Shown here: in pieces, positions 17,158 to 25,244 of the stretch
Numbering within the stretch: the stretch's first letter is position 1
Layout: each line of letters begins with the position of its first letter
Assembly: GCF_002944405.1 (NCBI RefSeq)
Contig: NZ_CP024307.1
Span: 3,267,001 to 3,331,000 of the forward strand
DNA: 64,000 nucleotides
From: Sinorhizobium fredii
Lineage (GTDB): Bacteria > Pseudomonadota > Alphaproteobacteria > Rhizobiales > Rhizobiaceae
Reading direction: 5' to 3'
Notes under the pieces: generated by a model
Database searches by the model: none
The model's input: only the letters and a program-made list of their open reading frames with translations
Told to the model about the DNA's origin: nothing
Position numbers and translations under genes: made by a program

Positions 17158-20085
17158 CTACCACCCCTCCTCCAGCACCTTTGCCAGCATGGCGGCGAAG
17201 AAATCGGCGCTCTCGCGGCTGAGGCAGAGCGGCGGCTTGATTTTCAAGACGTTGAGATGGTCGCCGGTCGGCTGCATGATGACGCCGAGCTCCAGGAGAC
17301 GGTCGCAGATCGCCGCCGTCTCCTCCGTCGCCGGCTCCAGGGTCTCGCGGTCGCGGACGAATTCCACGCCGAGATAGAGCCCCATGCCGTGCACCGCACC
17401 GACGATCGGGATTAGCTCACCGAGCGCTTGCAGCCGCTCCTTGAGATGATCACCCACCGCGCGGGCGTTCTCCTGCAGCGCCTCGTCATGCAGGATGTCG
17501 AGGACGGTCAGCCCGACGACGGAGCTCACCGGGCTGCCGCCGGCGGAAGAGAAGAAATAGCCTTCCTTCTCGAGTGCCTCGGCGATTTCGCGGCGGGTGA
17601 TCACCGCTCCGAGCGGGTGGCCATTGCCCATGCCCTTGGCGACGGAGATGATATCCGGCACGACGCCCTGTTCCTCGAAACCCCAGAAATAGTGACCGAG
17701 CCGGCCATAGCCGACCTGTACCTCGTCCGCGATGCACACACCGCCACGCGCCCTGACCATCCGATAGACGGCCTCGAGATAACCGGGCGGCAGCGGAATG
17801 CCGCCGGCATTGCCGTAGACCGCTTCGCAGATGAATCCGGCGAGGCCCCCGCCGTTCTCATCCAGTTCCTCAAGCTTTGCCGCGACCGCCCCGACATAGT
17901 CGCCGGTCGAGCTTTCGCCGCGATACGGCCCGCGATAGGTATTCGGCGAGACGACCGGGTGCACCCACTGGGGCCGGGTTGTCAGAGCCTGCGGATTGTC
18001 GGCGATGGAGGTCGAGACGGCGTCGCTGGCGACCGTCCAGCCATGATAGGCCTCCAGCAGCGAGACCACGCTGCGCGCGCCGGAATAGGCCCAGGCGAGG
18101 CGGATGGCGAGGTCGTTCGCTTCCGAGCCGCTGTTGACGAGAAAGACCGTGTCGAGGCCTTCCGGTGCAAGAGCCGCAAGCCGCTCGGAAAACTCGGCGA
18201 CGGCCGCGTAGTGGAAGCGGGAATTGGTGTTAAGCAGCGACCATTGCCGTCCAACCGCAGCCGAGAGGCGCGGATGGCCGTGCCCGACAATGGTGACGTT
18301 GTTGACCATGTCGAGATAGGCCCGCCCCTCGACGTCGAAGAGATGCTCCTTCCAGCCACGCTCGATCTGCGGGGGCTTGCGGTAATAGTTCTTCTGCGGC
18401 CGCGCGAAATGGCGCTGCCGTCGATCGAGCAGCGCCGCCGCTTGCGGTGGCGGCGCATCGCAATCGAAACCGAGGATTGGCCCCGGCGACGGAGAGAGCC
18501 TCCGCCAGGCTTCCGCCTGATGCGGGACCGCAAAAGGCGGCGGGTCGATTTCCGCGGCGGTGCAAAGCTGCACGCGCATGAAGCCGAGCGCTGAAGCGTC
18601 GCCGGGGACCGTGCCGATCCGGTCCCCTGCCTCGACGCTCCCATCTTCAAGTCTTGCCGGCTCGATCCCCAGCAGATGGAGGTGGAGGCCCTGCGTCGAA
18701 AGAATCAGCCTGCCGCGGCGCTGGTGCAGCTGCCCGGCAAAGGGCGCGTGAACTGCGGTCTGCCCGTGCAGGCAGAGGTCGACATGGAGGGCGAGCGTCT
18801 GGGGAGGCTTGGCCTGGAGAAGGCGCGTTTCGGTCAGGCGGAATTCGCCGTAGCGGGTCGCGGCAGCCCCGGCGGCCCGCGCCGCCGACTGCAGGAGCAG
18901 CGCCTCGGTATCCTCGTAGTGCCAGCGGTCGGCGGGCAGATGCGGTCCGAGCAGCGACAGGTCGACGATACCGACCCGGTGAGGATCGACGTCCGGCATC
19001 AGGCGGCCACTCTCCGGGAGGACGGGCGACGCATCCTCCTTGCCGATCGCCTGATGAATGGCATGATCCATAAGCTCGAAGGGAACGGAGACGGCGACAT
19101 CGAAGATTTCGCGCTCATGTGCGGCATTGCCCTGGACATATGCGTTGTCCGGCTCGATCTCGAGCTGCCGTGCCGAGCTTGCAACGAGAATGCCGGCGCG
19201 CGCGACGATCAGCGGCCAGAGTGCCTTGATTTCGGCCTCGGTCAGCGGGCAGACGGCATGGAACGCCTTGACCGCCGGCAGGATGCGGAAAGGATCGCCG
19301 TCGACATGGTGAAGCAGCGACGCACAGGTGACCGCGAGCTCCGCCACCAGCCAGCCTTGGAGCACGTCGCCGAAATCGATGACGCCCTCGGGCACCAGGC
19401 GGCCGCCCTTCTCCGCCCGGCTCACGACATTGTCGTCGGTGACATCCTGATGGATCGCCCTGAGGCGCAGCTCCGGCATCAGCGGCTGAACGCGGCGCAT
19501 CGCCCCCACCATCGCCTCGGCGATGCGCTTGCGCAAATCGACATCGGTCATCGCCGAAAGCAGCTGAAGCGCCACTGGACCGGCTCGCCGGAGATCCCAT
19601 TGCAGTTGCCGGACGAGCCCCGGATGGTCGAAGTCCGCGAGTGCCGCGGCGAGCCGACCGGCGAGGTCGCCAAGGGCCGATACCGTTTCTGCCGACAGGT
19701 GCTTGCGGCGCGTCAGCGGGGTTCCCGCGAGGTAGGTCAGCAGCCGGAACTGGTAGGTGACGTCGCGCACGGCGGCACTGACGATCTCTTCGCCATCGCG
19801 CGCCGGAACGACCCGCGGCACCATCGGCGCATTGGCCTTGGCGCCCACATGGCGCAACGCCGCGTTTTGCGCCTCGAGTTCGACGCGCTCGTATTCCGCC
19901 CTCGCAATCTTCAGCACGAAGCGGCCTTCGCCCGTATTGACACGGTAGTTGCGGTCCTGCTGGCTGCCGAGTTCGGTAAGATCCCCGGAGACGCCGTAAT
20001 GTTCGAGCAGGATCGCCTTTGCCTCATCCGCCGACACGTCGGGCCTTGCGAGCTCGGTGCGGCGCTTCAGCGAGTCCTCTTCCAT
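17158..20085 (-). CDS. Fusion: APH-type kinase, M23-like domain, class III aminotransferase/phospholyase
   Basis: A 975-residue multi-domain PLP protein. Residues ~1-330 are an aminoglycoside-phosphotransferase-like kinase (RAIHQDVTDDNVV supplies the catalytic loop, GVIDFGDVLQGW the Mg site). Residues ~400-560 resemble a degenerate M23/biotinyl-like beta domain (LHLHLLGIEPARL, GDRIGTVPGD). From ~590 it is a class III aminotransferase with PLP Lys in SVAKGMGNGHPLG and VNSGSEANDLAIRLAW. Pairing this kinase type with an AGXT2-like enzyme recalls hydroxylysine kinase plus phosphohydroxylysine phospholyase, so phosphorylation of an amino alcohol followed by lyase or transaminase chemistry is a reasonable guess. 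The start at 20085 follows GGGAGCGG. Confidence 0.85.
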   Translation of the reverse strand: MEEDSLKRRTELARPDVSADEAKAILLEHYGVSGDLTELGSQQDRNYRVNTGEGRFVLKIARAEYERVELEAQNAALRHVGAKANAPMVPRVVPARDGEEIVSAAVRDVTYQFRLLTYLAGTPLTRRKHLSAETVSALGDLAGRLAAALADFDHPGLVRQLQWDLRRAGPVALQLLSAMTDVDLRKRIAEAMVGAMRRVQPLMPELRLRAIHQDVTDDNVVSRAEKGGRLVPEGVIDFGDVLQGWLVAELAVTCASLLHHVDGDPFRILPAVKAFHAVCPLTEAEIKALWPLIVARAGILVASSARQLEIEPDNAYVQGNAAHEREIFDVAVSVPFELMDHAIHQAIGKEDASPVLPESGRLMPDVDPHRVGIVDLSLLGPHLPADRWHYEDTEALLLQSAARAAGAAATRYGEFRLTETRLLQAKPPQTLALHVDLCLHGQTAVHAPFAGQLHQRRGRLILSTQGLHLHLLGIEPARLEDGSVEAGDRIGTVPGDASALGFMRVQLCTAAEIDPPPFAVPHQAEAWRRLSPSPGPILGFDCDAPPPQAAALLDRRQRHFARPQKNYYRKPPQIERGWKEHLFDVEGRAYLDMVNNVTIVGHGHPRLSAAVGRQWSLLNTNSRFHYAAVAEFSERLAALAPEGLDTVFLVNSGSEANDLAIRLAWAYSGARSVVSLLEAYHGWTVASDAVSTSIADNPQALTTRPQWVHPVVSPNTYRGPYRGESSTGDYVGAVAAKLEELDENGGGLAGFICEAVYGNAGGIPLPPGYLEAVYRMVRARGGVCIADEVQVGYGRLGHYFWGFEEQGVVPDIISVAKGMGNGHPLGAVITRREIAEALEKEGYFFSSAGGSPVSSVVGLTVLDILHDEALQENARAVGDHLKERLQALGELIPIVGAVHGMGLYLGVEFVRDRETLEPATEETAAICDRLLELGVIMQPTGDHLNVLKIKPPLCLSRESADFFAAMLAKVLEEGW

Positions 20086-20114
20086 CGTTCCGCTCCCGTT
20101 CGTCTCAAGGCTTC

Positions 20115-20858
20115 TTACGATGAAACGCCTTCGAGGCGATAGCGCGTACCGGGATAGATGAGCCGCGCGACCGTGACATTCCGGTTTTCCGACCAGGTCC
20201 GGCGGCGGATCATCAGGCAGGGTTCGTTGCGGCCGATCGAAAGCAGCTTGCATTCCCAGGGCTGCGGTAACACCGCCTCGACGACCTGTTCGGTGCGGGT
20301 GATCGGCGCAACCAGCGTCAGGTAGGCGTTCGGCGTCGTGCTCACGAAATCCTGCTTAAGATAGTCGGGGCAGATCACCGGATTGACGAAACGATCCTCG
20401 AGTTGGATCGGCATGCCGTTTTCCGCGTGAACGATGATCGAGTGGAAGACCCGTGCCCCGGTCGAGAGCCCCAGCGCACCGGCAATGTCGGGGTTTGCCG
20501 ATATCTCTTCGAGACGATCGATGCGAGAGCTGTGACGGTGACCCCGCTCGCGAATCTCATCGGCGATGTTGCGGACTTCGAGCAGCGCGGTGCTGCCCTT
20601 GTGAGGCGCGACGAAGGACCCGACACCTTGCACCCGGGTGATGGCGCCCTCGCTTGCCAGCTCGCGCAAGGCGCGGTTCGCGGTCATCCGGCTGACCCCG
20701 AGATCGGCAACAATGTCGTTTTCGGAGGGGATGCGATGATGCTCCGGCCACTCCCCGCTTTCGATGCGGCTGCGGATGAACTGCTTCACCGCCTCATAGC
20801 GCGGGATGGGTCCATCCTCGAAGGCGGATGCGTCGCTTTTGCGCTCCATTGACGGCAT
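20115..20858 (-). CDS. hutC: HutC-type GntR/UTRA transcriptional regulator
   Basis: A 247-residue GntR-family repressor with an N-terminal winged helix (about 20-85; RIPSENDIVADLGVSRMTANR) and a C-terminal UTRA ligand domain (about 100-240). The pattern matches HutC, the urocanate-responsive repressor of histidine utilisation. I use the ATG at 20858, which has GGAG six bases upstream; ATGs at 20849 and further upstream are possible. It is divergent from hutF, with a 131 bp control region, and lies 29 bp upstream of the kinase-aminotransferase gene on the same strand, so it may regulate both. Confidence 0.88.
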   Translation of the reverse strand: MPSMERKSDASAFEDGPIPRYEAVKQFIRSRIESGEWPEHHRIPSENDIVADLGVSRMTANRALRELASEGAITRVQGVGSFVAPHKGSTALLEVRNIADEIRERGHRHSSRIDRLEEISANPDIAGALGLSTGARVFHSIIVHAENGMPIQLEDRFVNPVICPDYLKQDFVSTTPNAYLTLVAPITRTEQVVEAVLPQPWECKLLSIGRNEPCLMIRRRTWSENRNVTVARLIYPGTRYRLEGVSS

Positions 20859-20930
20859 AGTATGCTCCGTTCGTCGATGCCGGACCGACATGCGACCGGC
20901 GACCACGGATTGTTTTCGACGATTTTTAGG

Positions 20931-20982
20931 TTGCGCGCCACCAGAAAATATCTATAGTTCCATATACAACCACGTACAGGGA
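20931..20982 (+). promoter_or_regulatory. hutF-operon promoter and probable HutC operator region
   Basis: A sigma70-like promoter is visible: TTGCGC at 20931-20936 and TATAGT at 20953-20958 with 16 bp between. Just downstream (about 20960-20980) the complementary strand reads TGTACGTGGTTGTATA, with two TGTA half-sites, a plausible place for a GntR/HutC dimer. A GGGAG ribosome-binding site precedes the hutF ATG. The operator call is inference. Confidence 0.5.
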
Positions 20983-20989
20983 GAAAGCG

Positions 20990-22363
20990 ATGTCTGCCTT
21001 TTCCGCTCACCGGCTCTTTGCCGAGCAGGCGCTTCTGTCGACCGGTTGGGCGGAGAACGTGGTCATTTCCCTAGACAGTGACGGATGCATTGCCGCCGTC
21101 GAAACGGCCCGGGCGCCGGCAGCGGGCGACGAACGCATCGCCGGCCCCCTTGTCCCGGCCATGTCGAACCTGCATTCCCATGCCTTTCAGCGCGCCATGG
21201 CCGGCCTTGCCGAAGTGGCCGGTAGCGGCGACGACAGCTTCTGGACATGGCGCGAGACAATGTACCACACCGTCGGCCTTGTCGATCCGGACGATATCGA
21301 GGCGATCGCCGCGAAGCTCTATGTGGAGATGCTGAAGGGTGGCTTCGGCCGAGTGGTCGAATTCCACTATCTTCATCACCAGGCGGACGGCACCTCCTAT
21401 GCCGATCCAGCGGAAATGTCGCTGCGCATCCTGAACGCCGCCCGTACGACCGGCATCGGACTCACGCACCTGCCGGTTTTCTACGCGCATGCCAACTTCG
21501 GCGGCATGGAGCCCAATCCGGGCCAGCGCCCTTTCCTTCACGATCCGGATCGCTTTCTTGCCCTGCTCGAACGGCTGGTTCCGGCGAGCGCCGAGGCCGG
21601 CGCCGAGCTCGGTTATGCCATCCATTCCCTGCGCGCCGCCACGCCCCAAGAGATGCGAGAGATCCTCGGGTCGGCACCGGTTTCCGGACCGATCCACATC
21701 CACGTCGCGGAGCAGACCCGCGAGGTCGAGGATTGCCTCGCCTGGAGCGGCCGTCGCCCAGTCGAATGGCTGCTCGACGAAATGCCGGTCGACGAGCGCT
21801 GGTGCGCCATTCATGCGACGCATATGACGCCGGAGGAAACCGAGCGGCTGGCGAAATCGGGAGCGGTTGCCGGTCTCTGCCCGGCGACCGAGGCCAATCT
21901 CGGCGACGGCATCTTTCCCGCCACCGATTTCCTTGCCGCCGGAGGACGTCTCGGCATCGGCACCGACAGCCATGTGGCGACCAGCGTCGCGGAAGAGCTC
22001 CGGCTTCTCGAATACGGCCAGCGGCTGCGCGACCGCAGGCGCAACCGGCTCGCCGCTCCCGGCGCCTCGGTCGGCAGGACGATCTTCGACGCCGCACTCG
22101 CCGGCGGTGCCCGGGCGGCCGGTCTCGGTACGGCGGGCATTCAGGTCGGCGCGCGGGCGGACCTCGTCGTGCTCGATGGCGCCAATCCCTATATCGCCGC
22201 GGCAAGCGGCAATCAGTTTCTCGACCGCTGGCTTTTTGCGCTCGGCGGCGAGACGGTCCGCGACGTCATGGTCGCCGGCCAATGGAAGATCCGCAATGGA
22301 CACCATGACCGGGAGGAAGACATCGACCGCGCCTTCGCGCGGGTTCTCACCAAGCTGAAATAG
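20990..22363 (+). CDS. hutF: Formimidoylglutamate deiminase
   Basis: HutF hydrolyses N-formimidoyl-L-glutamate to N-formyl-glutamate and ammonia in the five-step histidine degradation route. The 457-residue amidohydrolase-superfamily protein has the metal site HSHAFQR near residue 61, an internal His in HIHVAEQ, the HATHMTPEE segment and the GIGTDSHVA Asp motif. The AGGGAGAAAGCG before the ATG is a strong ribosome-binding site. It is the first gene of the hut operon, divergent from hutC. Confidence 0.95.
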   Translation: MSAFSAHRLFAEQALLSTGWAENVVISLDSDGCIAAVETARAPAAGDERIAGPLVPAMSNLHSHAFQRAMAGLAEVAGSGDDSFWTWRETMYHTVGLVDPDDIEAIAAKLYVEMLKGGFGRVVEFHYLHHQADGTSYADPAEMSLRILNAARTTGIGLTHLPVFYAHANFGGMEPNPGQRPFLHDPDRFLALLERLVPASAEAGAELGYAIHSLRAATPQEMREILGSAPVSGPIHIHVAEQTREVEDCLAWSGRRPVEWLLDEMPVDERWCAIHATHMTPEETERLAKSGAVAGLCPATEANLGDGIFPATDFLAAGGRLGIGTDSHVATSVAEELRLLEYGQRLRDRRRNRLAAPGASVGRTIFDAALAGGARAAGLGTAGIQVGARADLVVLDGANPYIAAASGNQFLDRWLFALGGETVRDVMVAGQWKIRNGHHDREEDIDRAFARVLTKLK

Positions 22364-22397
22364 CAATCCAGTCGACGATCAAAAAAGGGGAATGCGC

Positions 22398-23432
22398 ATG
22401 TCGATCAGCACTATGAAACTCACCTTCGCCGCCGCCGGCCTGATGCTTGCGGCTTCTGCGAGCGCGGCCAACGCCTCTTATTGCAGCGACGGAAAGACCG
22501 TGACCTTCGCCGGCATCGATTGGGAAAGCGGCGCCTTCATCACGGAAGTCATGAAGACGATCCTGGCTAAGGGCTACGATTGCCAGGTGGATTCCATACC
22601 CGGCAATTCCGTCACGCTCGAGCAGGCGACCGCCAACAATGACGTACAGATTTTTGCCGAGGAATGGCTCGGCCGCTCCGACGTCTGGAACAAGGCGGTC
22701 GAAGAAAAGAAGGTGGTTGCTGTCGGCAAGACCTTCGTCGGTGCCAGCGAAGGCTGGTTCGTGCCGGACTATGTCGTCCACGGCGATCCCGCTCGCAACA
22801 TCGAAGCCAAGGCGCCGGATCTCAAGAGCGTCTCTCAGCTTTCCGACCCTAAGGTCGTCGAAGTGTTTGCCGATCCGGAGGAGCCGTCCAAGGGGCGCTT
22901 CCTGAATTGCCCCTCCGGCTGGACCTGCGAGGGCGTCAGCACTGCCAAGCTCGAAGCCTACAAGCTCGGCGAGGCCTATGTGAACTTCCGGCCCGGCACC
23001 GGCACGGCGCTCGATTCGGCGATCACCTCCGCCTATCTCCAGGGCGAGCCGATCCTCTTCTACTACTGGTCGCCGACGGCCATCATGGGCAAATTCAAGC
23101 TCGTCCAGCTGGAAGAGCCGGCATACAACGAGGCCTGCTGGAAGGAACTGAGCAGCGCCAACGGCAAGCGCGATCAGGGCTGCGCCTTCCCTTCCGTCGA
23201 GGTCGCCTATGGCGTGAACAGCACCTTCGCTTCGGAGGCTCCGGAGATCATCGCGATTCTCGAAAAGGCGACCTTCCCGCTCGAAGCGGTCAACGGCAGC
23301 CTTGCCTATATGGCCGACAACAAGGTCGACGCCGCCGCTGCCGCCGCGGAATTCCTCAAGACCAAGGCCGACGTCTGGGGCAAATGGGTTTCCGAAGAGG
23401 CCCGCGGCAAGATCGAAGCGAGCCTCAAATAA
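22398..23432 (+). CDS. hutX: Histidine/betaine ABC transporter substrate-binding protein
   Basis: A 344-residue periplasmic binding protein of the OpuAC type. The signal peptide ends near AASASAANA. Aromatic-rich segments such as FAGIDWESGAF, LFYYWSPTAIMGKF and FAEEWLGRS fit a quaternary-amine/histidine pocket. In S. meliloti the HutXWV system takes up histidine and also betaine and proline. I prefer the ATG at 22398, seven bases after AGGGG; the ATG at 22392 would sit one base from that ribosome-binding site. It lies 34 bp after hutF and is followed by a stem-loop before hutW. Confidence 0.92.
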   Translation: MSISTMKLTFAAAGLMLAASASAANASYCSDGKTVTFAGIDWESGAFITEVMKTILAKGYDCQVDSIPGNSVTLEQATANNDVQIFAEEWLGRSDVWNKAVEEKKVVAVGKTFVGASEGWFVPDYVVHGDPARNIEAKAPDLKSVSQLSDPKVVEVFADPEEPSKGRFLNCPSGWTCEGVSTAKLEAYKLGEAYVNFRPGTGTALDSAITSAYLQGEPILFYYWSPTAIMGKFKLVQLEEPAYNEACWKELSSANGKRDQGCAFPSVEVAYGVNSTFASEAPEIIAILEKATFPLEAVNGSLAYMADNKVDAAAAAAEFLKTKADVWGKWVSEEARGKIEASLK

Positions 23433-23456
23433 GACGAGCTCAATTCCGTCTGCGTT

Positions 23457-23494
23457 CGCCGCGCCTTATCCTTCCACCACGGTAAGGCGCGGCG
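23457..23494 (+). terminator. Strong stem-loop between hutX and hutW
   Basis: CGCCGCGCCTTA (23457-23468) pairs perfectly with TAAGGCGCGGCG (23483-23494), with a 14-base loop and no trailing T-run. Lying inside an operon just after the binding-protein gene, it is a likely mRNA 3'-end stabiliser or partial attenuator that raises HutX over HutW/HutV. Confidence 0.65.
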
Positions 23495-23566
23495 CCCGCA
23501 ATCTGCCAAGATGCCGCGGACAGGCGGCGATGATCGCCGGCGGCTATCCGAGCAAGGATTTTTCCG

Positions 23567-24424
23567 ATGTTTCCGGACTCTCTCAATCTTTCGATCCGCG
23601 CCCCGGTGAACGAGTTCATCCAGGCGCTCGTCACCAACTACGGCTGGGTGTTCAAGGCGATCAGCGGCGTCATCCTGAAGGCCGTGCTGTTCATCGAATG
23701 GATCCTGCGCGGCCTGCCCTGGTGGCTGGTGATTCTGGCCTTCATGGCGCTTGCCTGGCAGAGTTCGAAGCGCTGGACGCTGACGCTTGCCGTCGGTGCC
23801 CTGCTTCTCGCCGTCGGCGTGCTCGGCCTCTGGGACCTGACGATGCAGACATTGGCCCTGATGCTGATGGCAACCATCGTCTCGGTGGTAGTTGGCGTGC
23901 CGATCGGCATCCTGGTCGCCAAGAGCCGCGTCGTGCGCAACGTCACCCTGCCGGTCCTCGACGTCATGCAGACAATGCCGAGCTTCGTCTACCTAATCCC
24001 GGCGCTGATGCTCTTCGGTCTCGGCAAGGTGCCGGCGATCCTCGCCACCATCATCTATGCGGTGCCGCCGCTGATCCGCCTGACAGATCTCGGCATCCGC
24101 CAGGTCGACGGCGAGGTTGTCGAAGCGGCAACCGCCTTCGGCGGCAGTCCGACGCAGATCCTCTTCGGCGTCGAGCTGCCGCTCGCCACTCCGACCATCA
24201 TGGCCGGCCTCAACCAGACGATCATGATGGCTCTGTCGATGGTCGTCGTCGCCTCGATGATCGGCGCGCGCGGTCTCGGCGAGCAGGTGCTGAACGGCAT
24301 CCAGACGCTCGACGTCGGCAAGGGGCTCGAGGCCGGCATCGGCATCGTTATTCTCGCAATCGTGCTCGACCGCATCACGCAGGGCTTCGGCAAGCCCCGG
24401 ACGGAGGACGCCCGCAATGGCTGA
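23567..24424 (+). CDS. hutW: Histidine/betaine ABC transporter permease
   Basis: A 285-residue ProW/OpuAB-type inner-membrane permease with about six hydrophobic segments. The BPD_transp EAA-like loop reads VDGEVVEAATAFGGSPTQIL, followed by VELPLATPTIMAGLNQTIM, where it contacts the HutV ATPase. It pairs with hutX upstream and overlaps hutV by 8 bp downstream. An AAGGA about eight bases before the ATG supports this start. Confidence 0.94.
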   Translation: MFPDSLNLSIRAPVNEFIQALVTNYGWVFKAISGVILKAVLFIEWILRGLPWWLVILAFMALAWQSSKRWTLTLAVGALLLAVGVLGLWDLTMQTLALMLMATIVSVVVGVPIGILVAKSRVVRNVTLPVLDVMQTMPSFVYLIPALMLFGLGKVPAILATIIYAVPPLIRLTDLGIRQVDGEVVEAATAFGGSPTQILFGVELPLATPTIMAGLNQTIMMALSMVVVASMIGARGLGEQVLNGIQTLDVGKGLEAGIGIVILAIVLDRITQGFGKPRTEDARNG

Positions 24425-25244
24425 TATCGATATCCGCAACGTCTACAAAATCTTCGGGCACGACGCGAAGGCGGCGCTCGCCATGGCCAAGGATGGCCTC
24501 GACAAGGCCGATATTCTTGCCCGCTCCGGCTGCAGCGTCGGCCTCAACGATGTCAGCCTCAAGATCGGCGCCGGCAAGATTTTCGTGATTATGGGGCTTT
24601 CCGGGTCGGGCAAGTCGACCTTGGTGCGTCATATCAACCGGCTGATCGAGCCGACGAGCGGCAAGGTCGTGTTCGACGGCAGCAATATCCTCGATCTCGA
24701 CGCAAAGGCGCTGCGTGCCTTCCGCATGCGGCGCGTCAGCATGGTGTTCCAGAGCTTCGCGCTGATGCCGCACCGGACCGTGCTGCAGAATGTCGTCTAC
24801 GGCCAGCGCGTACGCGGCCTGTCGAAAGCCGATGCCCGCGAAATCGGCATGAAATGGATCGAGACCGTCGGCCTGTCAGGCTATGACGCGAAGTTCCCGC
24901 ACCAGCTCTCGGGCGGCATGAAGCAACGCGTCGGTCTCGCGCGGGCGCTGGCCGCGGATACCGACGTGATCCTGATGGACGAGGCTTTCAGCGCCCTCGA
25001 TCCGCTGATCCGCGCCGATATGCAGGATCAGTTGCTGCAACTGCAGCAGAACCTTGCAAAAACCATCGTCTTCATCACTCACGATCTCGACGAGGCCCTG
25101 CGCATCGGATCCGAGATCGCGATCTTGAAAGACGGTCAGGTCGTGCAGGTCGGCTCGCCCAGTGATATTCTCGATAATCCGGCAAACGACTATGTCGCGC
25201 GCTTCGTCCAGCGCCGGCAGGGAAGACCCGAGAAGCATGACTGA
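24417..25244 (+). CDS. hutV: Histidine/betaine ABC transporter ATP-binding protein
   Basis: A 275-residue ProV-type ABC ATPase. Walker A is GLSGSGKST (about residues 61-69), the signature LSGGMKQRVGLARAL and Walker B VILMDEAFSALDP are all intact, and the long N-terminal helix (KDGLDKADILARSGCSVGLN) is typical of glycine-betaine type importers. It lacks the C-terminal CBS pair of ProV itself. Its start lies inside hutW and its stop inside the hutH-like gene (8 bp overlaps each), so the operon is tightly coupled. Confidence 0.95.
   Translation: MADIDIRNVYKIFGHDAKAALAMAKDGLDKADILARSGCSVGLNDVSLKIGAGKIFVIMGLSGSGKSTLVRHINRLIEPTSGKVVFDGSNILDLDAKALRAFRMRRVSMVFQSFALMPHRTVLQNVVYGQRVRGLSKADAREIGMKWIETVGLSGYDAKFPHQLSGGMKQRVGLARALAADTDVILMDEAFSALDPLIRADMQDQLLQLQQNLAKTIVFITHDLDEALRIGSEIAILKDGQVVQVGSPSDILDNPANDYVARFVQRRQGRPEKHD

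Noticed and set aside
18676..20142. Plus-strand 488-codon open frame opposite the kinase-aminotransferase fusion
   Set aside because: Shadow of a gene with intact catalytic motifs.
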